Assembly (NCBI RefSeq): GCF_025144725.1
Contig: NZ_JALXKS010000002.1
Coordinates: 53,747-117,746 of the forward strand
Reading direction: 5' to 3'
From: Brevibacterium sp. p3-SID960
GTDB taxonomy: Bacteria > Actinomycetota > Actinomycetes > Actinomycetales > Brevibacteriaceae
DNA length: 64,000 nucleotides
This document shows positions 16,692 through 25,153 of the stretch, piece by piece; position 1 is the stretch's first letter; each line of letters begins with the position of its first letter. The position numbers were made by a program, and so were the translations under genes. The notes under the pieces were generated by a model. That model did no database searches, was not told the DNA's origin, and was given only the letters and a program-made list of their open reading frames with translations.

Positions 16692-18028
16692 GCCTTCTCT
16701 CCTCCGCGGTGGCTGGCCGCGGCCGAGGCGGCGGCGGGCAGAGCGGCGATGATCCGCTCGAGCACCTCGTCGGTGTGGGCCAGAGACAGGAACCAAGCCT
16801 CGAAGGCGCTCGGGGGCAGATGGATGCCGGATTCGAGCATGCTGGTGAAGAACGCCCCGTAGGCGGCGGAATCCTGGGCGCGGGCGTCATCGTAGCTGCG
16901 CACCTCCCGGTCGGTGAAGAACACCGAGAACATCGAGTTCGCGCTCTGGATCCGGTGCGGCACACCGGCGGCGGTCAGCGCCTCGCTGACGGCTGGGCGG
17001 AGGATATCGGCGGCGCGTTCGAGGTGGGAGTAGACGTCGAGTTCGGTGGTGAGCTTCAGGGTGGTGACTCCGGCCGCGGTGGCGACCGGGTTTCCCGACA
17101 GCGTGCCGGCCTGGTAGACCGGGCCTGCCGGGGCGAGGTGCTGCATCACCTCGGCGCGGCCGCCGAAGGCCGCTGCCGGGAAGCCGCCGCCCATGACCTT
17201 GCCGAAGGTGAACAGGTCGGCCGCGCCCTCCGGGTAGCCGGCGGCGGCGGATTCGTAGCCGTACCAGCCGGCGGCCGAGACGCGGAAGCCGGTCATGACC
17301 TCGTCGGAGATCATGAGTGCGCCGTGCTGGCGGGTCAGCGACCGGATCGTCTGGGTGAATCCGTCACGTGGCGGCACCACGCCCATGTTGCCGGGGCTGG
17401 CTTCGGTGATGACGCAGGCGATGTCGGCGCCGTGTTCGGCGAAGGCGGCAGCCAGGGCGTCTGGCTCGTTGTAGGGCAGCACGATCGTGTCGGCCGCGCT
17501 CGCGCCGGTCACGCCGGGAGTGTCGGGCAGGGAGAAGGTCGCCAGTCCGGAGCCGGCGGCGGCGAGCAGCGCGTCGACGTGCCCGTGGTAACAGCCGGCG
17601 AACTTCACGACCTTCGCCCGGCCAGTGAAGCCGCGGGCCAGGCGGATCGCCGACATCGTCGCCTCGGTGCCCGAGGACACGAGGCGGACCTCGTCGACCG
17701 GTTCGACGCGCGCGACGATCTCCTCAGCCAGCGCCACCTCATTGGCCGACGGGGTGCCGAAGGAGAAGCCCTTCTGCGCGGCCTCGGTGACGGCGGCGAG
17801 CACCTGGGGGTGGGCGTGGCCGAGGATCATCGGCCCCCAGGAGCCGATGAGGTCGATGTAGTCGTTGCCGTCGACATCGCGCAGCATCGCACCCTGTGCC
17901 GAGTCGATGAAGCGCGGGGTGCCGCCGACAGCTCCGAAGGCCCTGACCGGTGAGTTGACGCCACCGGGGGTGACGGTCAGCGCCCGGTCGAAGAGCTGCT
18001 GGGAGGCTGTCAGGTTCTGCGAGGTCAT
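16688..18028 (-). CDS. hemL: Glutamate-1-semialdehyde 2,1-aminomutase (HemL)
   Basis: HemL converts glutamate-1-semialdehyde, the HemA product, to 5-aminolevulinate, using PLP. The 446-residue protein has the aminotransferase III features: [12 protein letters not shown] near the start, [13 protein letters not shown], the PLP-contacting SDEVMTGFR and the PLP lysine in [10 protein letters not shown] (Lys277). It lies in the heme run, 65 nt after marR, and overlaps the histidine phosphatase gene by 4 nt. The gap in front of it, absent from most junctions in the run, leaves room for a secondary promoter. Confidence 0.95.
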   Translation of the reverse strand: MTSQNLTASQQLFDRALTVTPGGVNSPVRAFGAVGGTPRFIDSAQGAMLRDVDGNDYIDLIGSWGPMILGHAHPQVLAAVTEAAQKGFSFGTPSANEVALAEEIVARVEPVDEVRLVSSGTEATMSAIRLARGFTGRAKVVKFAGCYHGHVDALLAAAGSGLATFSLPDTPGVTGASAADTIVLPYNEPDALAAAFAEHGADIACVITEASPGNMGVVPPRDGFTQTIRSLTRQHGALMISDEVMTGFRVSAAGWYGYESAAAGYPEGAADLFTFGKVMGGGFPAAAFGGRAEVMQHLAPAGPVYQAGTLSGNPVATAAGVTTLKLTTELDVYSHLERAADILRPAVSEALTAAGVPHRIQSANSMFSVFFTDREVRSYDDARAQDSAAYGAFFTSMLESGIHLPPSAFEAWFLSLAHTDEVLERIIAALPAAASAAASHRGGEKA

Positions 18029-18093
18029 GGAGCTCCTTTTCGGCGGTTCGTCACGGTCAGGTGCCCGGCCGCTGGCCAGGGCGCATGCGGCAC

Positions 18094-18621
18094 TTAGGGT
18101 ACGTCGCGCATATGGGAATTCACTTTGAGGAAGATCGAGCGCATCGTCTCGATCTCACTGTCGTCGAGCAGATCGATGAGGTGCTGGCGCACGCCTTCGA
18201 CGTGCAGCGGGGCGGAGCGCTTGAGCAGCGTCCAGCCGTCGTCGGTGAGGGAGCAGTTGATGCCGCGGCCGTCCTCGGCGATCGCGGTGCGCTCGACGAG
18301 CCCGCGCTTCTCCATCCGGGACACGATGTGGGTCAGCCGTGACCGGCTCATGCCCATATCGTCGGCGAGCAGCGCCATGCGCATGCAGCGACCCGCCTGT
18401 TCGGAGAGGTGGACAAGGACTTCGTATTCGGGCAGCCCGATGCGGTGGGTCTGGCGCAGCTCCTTGTCGAGCTGGCTCATGAGCAGCTGGTGGGCGATGA
18501 GGAAGCTGCGCCAGGCCACCTGCTGGTCCGCGCTGAGCCACCGCGGCTCATCCGGCGCCTCGGTCACCGGTGAGACGTACGGGACCCGCTCGCCGTCGCA
18601 CACCCGGTCGCGCTCCATCAT
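18094..18621 (-). CDS. MarR-family regulator inside the heme operon
   Basis: The 175-residue protein has a winged-helix core typical of Mar[14 protein letters not shown], then [30 protein letters not shown] with the recognition helix and wing [16 protein letters not shown] (each piece shown separately in the protein). Helices at both ends should form the dimer. Its ATG overlaps the hemB stop by 4 nt, so it is translated with hemB. Co-transcription hints that it senses heme, a porphyrin or redox state and acts on this operon or elsewhere; that is inference. No matching palindrome was seen immediately upstream of hemL. Confidence 0.85.
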   Translation of the reverse strand: MMERDRVCDGERVPYVSPVTEAPDEPRWLSADQQVAWRSFLIAHQLLMSQLDKELRQTHRIGLPEYEVLVHLSEQAGRCMRMALLADDMGMSRSRLTHIVSRMEKRGLVERTAIAEDGRGINCSLTDDGWTLLKRSAPLHVEGVRQHLIDLLDDSEIETMRSIFLKVNSHMRDVP

Positions 18622-19685
18622 CCTCGCCTGCCTGCCCTGCCGGCGGCCGCGGCGTTCAGGTGCTCGGCGACTTCGGTCGCCCAGTAGGTGAGCACCGCAT
18701 CAGCGCCGGCGCGCACAAAGCAGGTGAGGCTTTCGAGGATCGCCGGCATCCGGTCGATGGCCCCTGCCCGGGCGGCGAACTCGACCATCGCGTATTCGCC
18801 GGAGATCTGGTAGGCCCACACCGGCACCGGGGAGGCCTCAGCGACATGGGCGAGGACGTCGAGGTAGGGCAGGCCGGGTTTGACCATGACGATGTCAGCG
18901 CCTTCGGCGAGGTCGAGTTCGAGCTCGCGCATCGCCTCACGGCCGTTGGCCGGGTCCTGCTGGTAGGTGCGGCGGTCTCCTTCGAGCTGGGATTCGACGG
19001 CTTCGCGGAAGGGCCCGTAGAAGGCCGAAGAGTATTTGGCGGTGTAGCCGAGGACTACGACATCGGTGAATCCGGCGGCGTCGAGGGTGGCGCGCACGGC
19101 AGCGACCTGGCCGTCCATCATGCCCGACAGGCCGAGCACGTGGGCCCCGGCGCGGGCCTGGGCGAGCGCCATCTGGGCATAACGGTCGAGGGTCGCGTCG
19201 TTGTCGACGCTGCCGTCATCGGCGAGCACGCCGCAGTGGCCGTGGGAGGTGAACTCATCCAGGCACAGATCGGCCATCACGACGGTGTCCTCACCGACCG
19301 CCTCGGCCACGGCGGTGATGGCACGGTTGAGGATCCCGTCAGCGGCGCAGGCCTGGCTGCCTTCGGGGTCGCGTTCGGCGGGGATGCCGAAGAGCATGAT
19401 CCCGCCGACGCCGGCATCTGCGGCCTGCTGGGCGGCCTCGACAAGCGAGTCGAGGGTGTGCTGGAAGACTCCGGGCATGCCCTGCAGCTCGATGGGGGCG
19501 TCGAGGGTCTCCTTGACGAACATCGGCAGGATGAGCTGAGCGGGGTCGAGGCGGTGTTCGGCGACCAACCGGCGCAGGGCCGGGGTGGTGCGCAGGCGGC
19601 GCGGGCGGATCGCGCCCGGGGCCAGCCCGAGAGCGTGATCGGTCGCGTGTGCAGACGGGTTGGGTGGCGTCATGTGCATCCTCAC
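18618..19685 (-). CDS. hemB: Delta-aminolevulinic acid dehydratase (HemB)
   Basis: HemB condenses two 5-aminolevulinate molecules to porphobilinogen. The 355-residue protein has both Schiff-base lysines, in [14 protein letters not shown] (Lys217) and [11 protein letters not shown] (Lys269). The metal loop reads [14 protein letters not shown], with Cys141 and Cys151 kept but Asp143 where the three-cysteine zinc type has a third Cys; this is intermediate between zinc and magnesium types. The ATG at 19685 overlaps the upstream stop by 4 nt; the in-frame ATGs at codons 3 and 5 are alternatives. Confidence 0.95.
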   Translation of the reverse strand: MRMHMTPPNPSAHATDHALGLAPGAIRPRRLRTTPALRRLVAEHRLDPAQLILPMFVKETLDAPIELQGMPGVFQHTLDSLVEAAQQAADAGVGGIMLFGIPAERDPEGSQACAADGILNRAITAVAEAVGEDTVVMADLCLDEFTSHGHCGVLADDGSVDNDATLDRYAQMALAQARAGAHVLGLSGMMDGQVAAVRATLDAAGFTDVVVLGYTAKYSSAFYGPFREAVESQLEGDRRTYQQDPANGREAMRELELDLAEGADIVMVKPGLPYLDVLAHVAEASPVPVWAYQISGEYAMVEFAARAGAIDRMPAILESLTCFVRAGADAVLTYWATEVAEHLNAAAAGRAGRRG

Positions 19686-21286
19686 TTCTTGCGGCGTGAG
19701 CTGCGTCGGCGGGTCTGCGACGGGCGCAGCGGGGTCCGGCCTGCGGCGAGCATCTCCTCGCGGCGGTCGCGGGCGTACTCGACGAGCCCGGTGACGACGG
19801 AGCCGAGGTTGGCTTCATCGGCCATGACGTCGACGCGCAGGCCGTGGTCGGTGGCGGTCTGTGCCGTCGCCGGGCCGATGCAGGCGACGACGGTGGTGTG
19901 GAAGGGCTTGCCGGCGATGCCGACGAGGTTGCGCACGGTCGACGAGGAGGTGAAGAGCACCGCATCGAAGTCACCGCGTTTGATCGCCTCGCGCACCGGG
20001 GCCGGCGGCGGGGCGGCGCGCACGGTGCGGTAGGCGGTGACGTCGTCGACCTCCCAGCCCTCCTCGCGCAATCCGGTGACGAGCACCTCACCGGCGATGT
20101 CGGCGCGCGGCAGCAGCACCCGATTCATCGCGTGGTAGCTGTCGTCGAACGGCGGCCAGTCCTCGAGCATCCCACGAGCGGACTGCTCGCCGGAGGGCAC
20201 GAGGTCGGGGATCACACCCCATTCCTGCAGGCTGGCCGCGGTCTGGTCGCCGACCGCGGCGACCTTGACGCCGGCCAGGCAGCGGGCGTCGAGACCGAGA
20301 TCCTCAAGCCAGTTGCGCACCACAGCCACGGCGTTGACAGACGTGAAGCCGACCCACTGGTAGTCGCCTTCGACGAGCGCGCGGATCGCCTTCTCCATCT
20401 GGTTCGGGGTGCGCGGCGGCTGAATCGCGATCGTCGGCACAATGGTGCCTTCGGCACCGTATTCGGCCAGCAGATCCTGGGTGGCCGGGGCCTGTTCGCG
20501 GGGGCGCGGGATGAGCACCTTCCAGCCGAACAGCGGCTTGGTCTCGAACCAGGACAGCTCCTTGCGCATGTCGATGCCCTGGCCCATGAGCATGACGACC
20601 CGCTGGTCGGGGCTCGCTTTGGCCAGGTGCCGGCCGGAATCGCCGAGCGTCGTCTCCACGGAGACCTGCTGGAGGGTCGAGACCCCGATCGTGAGCAGGA
20701 TCGGGGTGTCGCCAGCCCAGTCGTCGCCGAGCAGGCTGTCGATGGCCACCGAGACCTCGTCGACGCTGCCGGTGATGACGTGGCCGGTGTTGCGGTGGCG
20801 GGCGACGTCGACGTAGGTCTGCGGGCTTGCCTCAATGAAGCGAACCGAGCGCACCCGGCTGGTGGTGATCGGGGTGCCGGTGTAGGCCGACACCGACGAG
20901 GTCAGCCCGACGCCGGGCACGATCTCGAAGTCGACGCCGTTGCGCTTGCAGCCGGCGGCTTCATCGGTGGTGGTGGAGAACAGCACGCCGTCGTGCGGGA
21001 CGATGCGCACGACCCGGGTGTACTCGCGGGCCAGCTGGGCGAGCTTGCGCCCGCGGGTGGTCGCCGCCGAGCCGAGTTCGGCCGAATCGAGCCGGGTAGC
21101 TGAGGCCGGGACGTAGGCGTTGACGATATCGTCGAGTTCGCCGGCGTCGTAGACGACGAGGGTAGCGCGCTCGAGCAGCTCAGCACCCTTGTACGTCATG
21201 AGCCCCGGGTCGCCGGGGCCGGCGCCGAGGAAGTGGACGATCGGACGGGCAGACGACTGCGCCTCGGGACGGGAATCCTGGCTCAT
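19682..21286 (-). CDS. hemD: CobA-like / uroporphyrinogen-III synthase fusion (HemD)
   Basis: The 534-residue protein joins an N-terminal tetrapyrrole-methylase fold (about 1-245) to a C-terminal uroporphyrinogen-III synthase domain (about 255-515), which cyclises hydroxymethylbilane made by HemC. The HemD half has the expected [27 protein letters not shown] and [13 protein letters not shown] segments. The methylase half keeps the SAM-loop [14 protein letters not shown], but the usual GGDPFVFGRG segment reads [18 protein letters not shown], so methylation activity is doubtful. Such degenerate fusions are known in actinobacteria. A basic tail (RRRSSRRKK) ends the protein. It overlaps hemA-hemC and hemB by 4 nt. 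Confidence 0.9.
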   Translation of the reverse strand: MSQDSRPEAQSSARPIVHFLGAGPGDPGLMTYKGAELLERATLVVYDAGELDDIVNAYVPASATRLDSAELGSAATTRGRKLAQLAREYTRVVRIVPHDGVLFSTTTDEAAGCKRNGVDFEIVPGVGLTSSVSAYTGTPITTSRVRSVRFIEASPQTYVDVARHRNTGHVITGSVDEVSVAIDSLLGDDWAGDTPILLTIGVSTLQQVSVETTLGDSGRHLAKASPDQRVVMLMGQGIDMRKELSWFETKPLFGWKVLIPRPREQAPATQDLLAEYGAEGTIVPTIAIQPPRTPNQMEKAIRALVEGDYQWVGFTSVNAVAVVRNWLEDLGLDARCLAGVKVAAVGDQTAASLQEWGVIPDLVPSGEQSARGMLEDWPPFDDSYHAMNRVLLPRADIAGEVLVTGLREEGWEVDDVTAYRTVRAAPPPAPVREAIKRGDFDAVLFTSSSTVRNLVGIAGKPFHTTVVACIGPATAQTATDHGLRVDVMADEANLGSVVTGLVEYARDRREEMLAAGRTPLRPSQTRRRSSRRKK

Positions 21287-23784
21287 CGGCTCACCTCGCT
21301 CACGGACTGCCGGTCCGGTGCCGCGGCGTGTTCGCTGCGCGGGTCGATGTGCGCGCTCGGGGCGTTGGCGCCGGTGACGGTGTCGGGGACGACACCGAGG
21401 ATGGTGAGCAGCTCGTCAGCGATTGCGCTGCCGAGCTCCTTGGCGATGACCGGGCGGTCGTCCGCGCCCGAGGCGGTGGTGAGGTCGGCGGTGCGGGTCA
21501 CCCGCTGCAGGCGGCCGGTGTCGTCTGCCATCACACCGGTGAGGGTGAGTGCGTTGCCGTCGATCTCGGCAAGCGCGCCGATCGGGGCGGAGCAGCCGGC
21601 TTCGGCATGGGCGAGGATCGCGCGTTCGGCCTGCACGGCCAGGGCGGTGTCGGGGTCGTGGATGCCGGACAGGGCTGCGCGCAGCTCGGTGTCGAACTCG
21701 CCGACATCGGCGTTGGCAGCCCGGCATTCGACGGCCAGGGCGCCCTGCCCGGGGGCCGGGAGCATGACGGCGGCGTCGAGGACGTCGGTGACTTCGGCCA
21801 GCCGGCCGATGCGGCGCACCCCGGCGGCGGCCAGCACGACGCCGTCGAGGCGGCCGTCGGTGACGTGCTTGATGCGGGTGTCGACGTTACCGCGCACCCC
21901 GCGGACCTCGATGTCGGGCCGGGCGGCGCGCAGCTGGGCGGCGCGCCTGGGCGAGCCGGTGCCGAGCACGGCGCCGGCGGGCAGTTCGGCCAGGGTCATG
22001 CCGTCGCGGGCGATGAGCACATCGGAGGGGTCGACGCGCGGGGGCACGGCGACGAGGTCGATGCCAGCGGCCGGGGCGGTCGGCAGGTCTTTGAGCGAGT
22101 GGACGGCGATGTCGATCCTGCCGGTCAGCAGGGCCGTACGCACCGCGGAGACGAACACGCCGGAGCCGCCCATCGCGGCCAGCGGGCTCATGTTCACGTC
22201 GCCTTCGGTGACGACCTCGACGATCTCGACCCGCCAGCCGGTCTGTGCGGCGATCTGCTGGGCGACCGCTGTCGACTGAGAGCGGGCCAGGCGGGAGCGG
22301 CGGGTGCCGAGCTTGACGGTCCGGCCGACGTAATGGGCCGGTTCGACGACGTCGAGGGTGTGGTCGGCGACCGGGCGCAGCCCGTCGGCCTCGACGTGGT
22401 GGTCGGTCCGGGCGGTGACCGGGGTGACACCGGGGGCGGTGACGGAGACCTTCGAGCGGTCGATGCGCTGGGGCTCGGCGCGGCGGCCGGAGGTGGCACT
22501 CAAGTCGAAGAGCTGAGTCAGGGCCGCGGCATAGTCGACGTCGGAATCCTGCACGGACAGCTGCTTGACCCGCACGGTCGGGGTGTGGACGAGCTTGTCG
22601 GCGGTGCGCTTGAGCGCGGTGCGGATCTCGTCGAGGACCTCGCCGTCGACCTTCGCGCCGATCTTGCGGCTCAGTCGCTCGAACTCACCGGCCACAGTGG
22701 TCTCGGCGTGCGAGCGCAGCGCGGTGACGGTCGGGGCGATCGAGCGGGCCTTGTGCTCGGCGCGGTAGGCGGCGAGCTCGTCGCGGATGATGCTGCGGAC
22801 TTCCGCGACGATCTCGACGACGCCGGACGGGCTGCGCAGATCGGATTCGGCGAACATCTCGGAGAGCTCTGCGAGGCCGATGAGCCGGATGTGGGGCAGT
22901 TCGCGCACGCTCGGGTCGATGTCACGCGGCAGGGCGAGGTCGACGAGGAACTTGTTGGGCTGCTGGTCGAAGTCGGCCTGCATGCCGGCGATGATGTCCT
23001 CGCGCGAGAGCACAGTGCCGCGCGACCCGGTGACGGAGACGATGAGGTCCGCATCAGCGATCTCGGCGGTGAGGGTGTCGGCGGTCAGCTCGACGGCACG
23101 GCCGCCGACAGGGGCGACGAGCCGTTCGGCCTTCTCCACCGTCCGGTTCATCACGGTGATGCGGGCGACGCCTGCCCGCTGCAGGGTCGCGACGCTCAGC
23201 CCGGACATCGCCCCGGCGCCGACGACGAGAGCGCTGGCCCGCTCCAGGCTGCCGATGTGCGCCTCGGCGGAGGTCAGCGCCTTATCGAGCAGGGACTGGG
23301 AGACGGAGTCGAGTTCGGTTTCGGCATGCGCCCGCTTACCGACCCGCAGCGCCTGCTGCAGCACGATGCCGAGTTCCTTCGTCAGCTGACCGGCCTGTTG
23401 GGCGTGCACGTAGGCGCTTCGCAGCTGACCGAGGATCTGGGCTTCGCCGACGGCCATCGAGTCGAGGCCGCAGGCGAGCGTGAGGAGGTGTTCGACGGCC
23501 TTGGCGTCGTAGTAGACGTAGACGTGCTCGGACAGCCGCGTCCAGTCCAGGCCGGTGGCGTCGACGAGCGCGGAGCCGATGTCGGCCAGGCCGCCGTGGA
23601 AGGCCGAGGCGTCGGCGATGACCTCGAGCCGGTTGCATGTCGAGAGCACGCAGGCGCCGTCGACGTAGTCACCGGCGCGCACCCCGGCGGCCAATGCCTC
23701 GACTCCGTCTGAGTCGAGCGCGATGGCATCGAGGACGGACATCGGTGCGGACCGATGTGAGATCCCGAGCACGAGGAATGTCAC
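21283..23784 (-). CDS. hemAC: Glutamyl-tRNA reductase / hydroxymethylbilane synthase fusion (HemA-HemC)
   Basis: One uninterrupted 833-codon frame from GTG 23784 encodes two pathway enzymes. Residues 1 to about 430 are glutamyl-tRNA reductase: catalytic Cys50 in VLSTCNRLEV, GEAQILGQLRSAY, the NADPH motif GAGAMSGLS and a C-terminal dimerisation helix. Residues of about 430-487 are a Pro/Arg/His-containing linker. Residues of about 488-800 are hydroxymethylbilane synthase: KLGTRRSRLARSQ, HSLKDLPT, GTGSPRRAAQLRA and the dipyrromethane cofactor cysteine 731 in AEAGCSAPIG. Both halves look complete. In related actinobacteria these are two genes, hemA and hemC. It overlaps rex and hemD by 4 nt each. 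Confidence 0.93.
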   Translation of the reverse strand: MTFLVLGISHRSAPMSVLDAIALDSDGVEALAAGVRAGDYVDGACVLSTCNRLEVIADASAFHGGLADIGSALVDATGLDWTRLSEHVYVYYDAKAVEHLLTLACGLDSMAVGEAQILGQLRSAYVHAQQAGQLTKELGIVLQQALRVGKRAHAETELDSVSQSLLDKALTSAEAHIGSLERASALVVGAGAMSGLSVATLQRAGVARITVMNRTVEKAERLVAPVGGRAVELTADTLTAEIADADLIVSVTGSRGTVLSREDIIAGMQADFDQQPNKFLVDLALPRDIDPSVRELPHIRLIGLAELSEMFAESDLRSPSGVVEIVAEVRSIIRDELAAYRAEHKARSIAPTVTALRSHAETTVAGEFERLSRKIGAKVDGEVLDEIRTALKRTADKLVHTPTVRVKQLSVQDSDVDYAAALTQLFDLSATSGRRAEPQRIDRSKVSVTAPGVTPVTARTDHHVEADGLRPVADHTLDVVEPAHYVGRTVKLGTRRSRLARSQSTAVAQQIAAQTGWRVEIVEVVTEGDVNMSPLAAMGGSGVFVSAVRTALLTGRIDIAVHSLKDLPTAPAAGIDLVAVPPRVDPSDVLIARDGMTLAELPAGAVLGTGSPRRAAQLRAARPDIEVRGVRGNVDTRIKHVTDGRLDGVVLAAAGVRRIGRLAEVTDVLDAAVMLPAPGQGALAVECRAANADVGEFDTELRAALSGIHDPDTALAVQAERAILAHAEAGCSAPIGALAEIDGNALTLTGVMADDTGRLQRVTRTADLTTASGADDRPVIAKELGSAIADELLTILGVVPDTVTGANAPSAHIDPRSEHAAAPDRQSVSEVSR

Positions 23785-24506
23785 AGTGCATGCTCCCTAG
23801 GACGTGTGTTGCGAAGGTCGGTCGAGTCGATTCCGGCCGGCTGGGCCGGGGCGGTGTAGTGGGCGAGGACCCGCAGCTCGGTGGCGAGGTCAACATGGCG
23901 CACGTGCACGTCCTCGGGCACGGTGACCATAGCGGGGGCGAAGTTGAGCAGGCCGGTAATGCCGGCGGCGACAGCGGCTTCGGCGACAGCCTGGGCGGCA
24001 GGGGCGGGCACGGCGATGATGAGCATCTCGATGCCGGTCTCGGCGGTGACGGACGCCAGCTGTTCGATCGGCAGGACGGGCGCGCCGCCGACGGTGGTGC
24101 CCACCACCTCGGGTGCGGTGTCGAACACGGCGGTGAGCTCGAATCCGCTGAAGCGCACGGCAGCGTAGTCGGCGATCGCCGAGCCGAGGCGGCCGGCACC
24201 GGCGATGGCGATGCGGCGGGTGCGGTCGAGGCCGAGGAAGCGGCGCACCGCGGCACCGAGGGCGGCGGTGTCGTAACCGACGCCGCGGCGGCCGGCGAAC
24301 TTGAGGTGGGACAGGTCGCGGCGCAGGATCGCCGAGCCGACGGCGCAGCGCCCGGCGAGCTCCTCGCTGGAGACCGTCTGCTGGCCGGCGGCGGCGAGTT
24401 CGTCAAGGGCGTGCAGGTAGCCGGGCATGCGGGCGACGACCGGGGCGGGCACGGAGGACAGTCCGGTGCCGCCGGATTGCGAAGCGGTGCTCACCAACGA
24501 CCTCAC
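23781..24506 (-). CDS. rex: Redox-sensing repressor Rex
   Basis: Rex senses the NADH/NAD+ ratio and represses respiratory and heme genes when NADH is low relative to NAD+. The 241-residue protein has a winged helix (about residues 20-85, including the family segment RRDLSHLKFAGRRGVGY) and a Rossmann domain with GAGRLGSA (residues 103-110). It heads the hem run and overlaps hemA by 4 nt, the same rex-hemA linkage described in Streptomyces. The start is GTG; a second GTG four codons later is possible. I found no clear Rex operator (TTGTGAA-type inverted repeat) just upstream. Confidence 0.92.
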   Translation of the reverse strand: MRSLVSTASQSGGTGLSSVPAPVVARMPGYLHALDELAAAGQQTVSSEELAGRCAVGSAILRRDLSHLKFAGRRGVGYDTAALGAAVRRFLGLDRTRRIAIAGAGRLGSAIADYAAVRFSGFELTAVFDTAPEVVGTTVGGAPVLPIEQLASVTAETGIEMLIIAVPAPAAQAVAEAAVAAGITGLLNFAPAMVTVPEDVHVRHVDLATELRVLAHYTAPAQPAGIDSTDLRNTRPREHAL

Positions 24507-24554
24507 CCCCTGTCTGTGTCACGATGCCGTATGGTGTGTGGCCCGCCGGCGGTC

Positions 24555-24821
24555 TCAGCCGCGGGCGAGCAGTGTCTCGACGGTGCGCCTCAGCCGGGCC
24601 CCGTCGATGCGGTGCTTGGCGTGCTTGCGGCCGTTGAGCAGCACGACGGGGATGTCCCATTCGTGCTGGGCGAGGAGGTCGGCGTCGGTTTCGATGTCGA
24701 CGACGGTGACCGTGACGTCGGCTGCGGCGATGTGCTGGCCGAGGGTGTCCTCGATGATGTCCATGGCGGTGACGCACAGCCCGCATCCGGGGCGGGTGAG
24801 GAACGTCAGCTCGACGCTCAT
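24555..24821 (-). CDS. Glutaredoxin-like protein
   Basis: The 88-residue protein has a thioredoxin fold with the redox motif TRPGCGLCVTA, a cis-Pro strand DIPVVLLNG and a C-terminal helix. This is the short glutaredoxin-like (DUF836-type) family that commonly precedes rex or hem genes in actinobacteria. GAGGAGG lies eight bases before the ATG. The gene is 48 nt upstream of rex on the same strand and is probably the first gene of the operon. Function is likely thiol reduction in the cytosol; partners are unknown. Confidence 0.85.
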   Translation of the reverse strand: MSVELTFLTRPGCGLCVTAMDIIEDTLGQHIAAADVTVTVVDIETDADLLAQHEWDIPVVLLNGRKHAKHRIDGARLRRTVETLLARG

Positions 24822-24870
24822 CCGGTCATCCTCCTCGCTGTCGGCCTGCGTGCCGGGGCCTTATCAGCAC

Positions 24871-24897
24871 GAAACCCCGCCGCTCGAAACGACGGGG
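24871..24897 (-). terminator. Terminator after the bS22 gene
   Basis: On the minus strand CCCCGTCG and CGGCGGGG form an 8-bp stem (one G-U pair) with a 7-nt loop, followed by TTTC. It lies 14 nt past the bS22 stop and 49 nt before the glutaredoxin start, separating the two transcripts. Confidence 0.6.
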
Positions 24898-24911
24898 ACG
24901 CACGCAGCCGC

Positions 24912-25010
24912 TTACTTCTTGTTGCGGCGCTGGTGGCGGGTCTTGCGCAGAAGCTTCCGGTGCTTCTTCTTCGACATCCGCTTGCGGCGCTTCTTGATGA
25001 CTGAGCCCAT
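24912..25010 (-). CDS. Small ribosomal protein bS22 (AURKAIP1/COX24 family)
   Basis: A 32-residue, extremely basic peptide beginning [19 protein letters not shown] is encoded from ATG 25010. It matches almost residue for residue the short bS22 protein found on the small ribosomal subunit of mycobacteria (DUF1713/COX24 family). GAGGA lies about eight bases before the start. It has its own promoter (25079-25106), a structured leader and its own terminator, and is clearly expressed as a single gene. Genes of this size are often missed by annotation. Confidence 0.9.
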   Translation of the reverse strand: MGSVIKKRRKRMSKKKHRKLLRKTRHQRRNKK

Positions 25011-25038
25011 AGATAAATCCTCACGGGTAGGCGATCGG

Positions 25039-25059
25039 GGCGAACACTGTTCGTTCGCC
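25039..25059. promoter_or_regulatory. Inverted repeat in the bS22 leader
   Basis: GGCGAAC and GTTCGCC form a perfect 7-bp inverted repeat around 7 nt, between the predicted transcription start near 25072 and the bS22 ATG at 25010. A smaller nested symmetry, CGAAC-ACT-GTTCG, overlaps it. It could be an operator or an mRNA hairpin. Confidence 0.45.
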
Positions 25060-25078
25060 TGTCAGACGTAACCGCTTA

Positions 25079-25106
25079 ATTCTATCGTTGCCTGGAGCTA
25101 TTCCAA
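25079..25106 (-). promoter_or_regulatory. Promoter of the bS22 gene
   Basis: On the minus strand TTGGAA (25106-25101) is 16 nt from TAGAAT (25084-25079). Both are close to the housekeeping sigma consensus, and the leader would be about 60 nt. Confidence 0.6.
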
Positions 25107-25153
25107 AACTGCGCACTCGAGTCAAGGAGGCCGCCTGCGCGGCGGGTCGGATG

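Noticed and set aside
21328-23712. A 794-codon plus-strand frame opposite hemA-hemC
   Set aside because: It is rich in Gly, Asp, Val and Arg without domain order, lies exactly antisense to a gene with full catalytic motifs, and is typical of high-G+C shadow frames.
24507-24554. Rex operator in front of rex
   Set aside because: No TTGTGAA-type inverted repeat was found; the sequence only contains TGTGTCACG, which is not symmetric enough.
25041-25053. Possible LexA/SOS box CGAAC-ACT-GTTCG before bS22
   Set aside because: The spacing between half sites is 3 nt, whereas the actinobacterial SOS box has 4. It is kept only as a leader inverted repeat.
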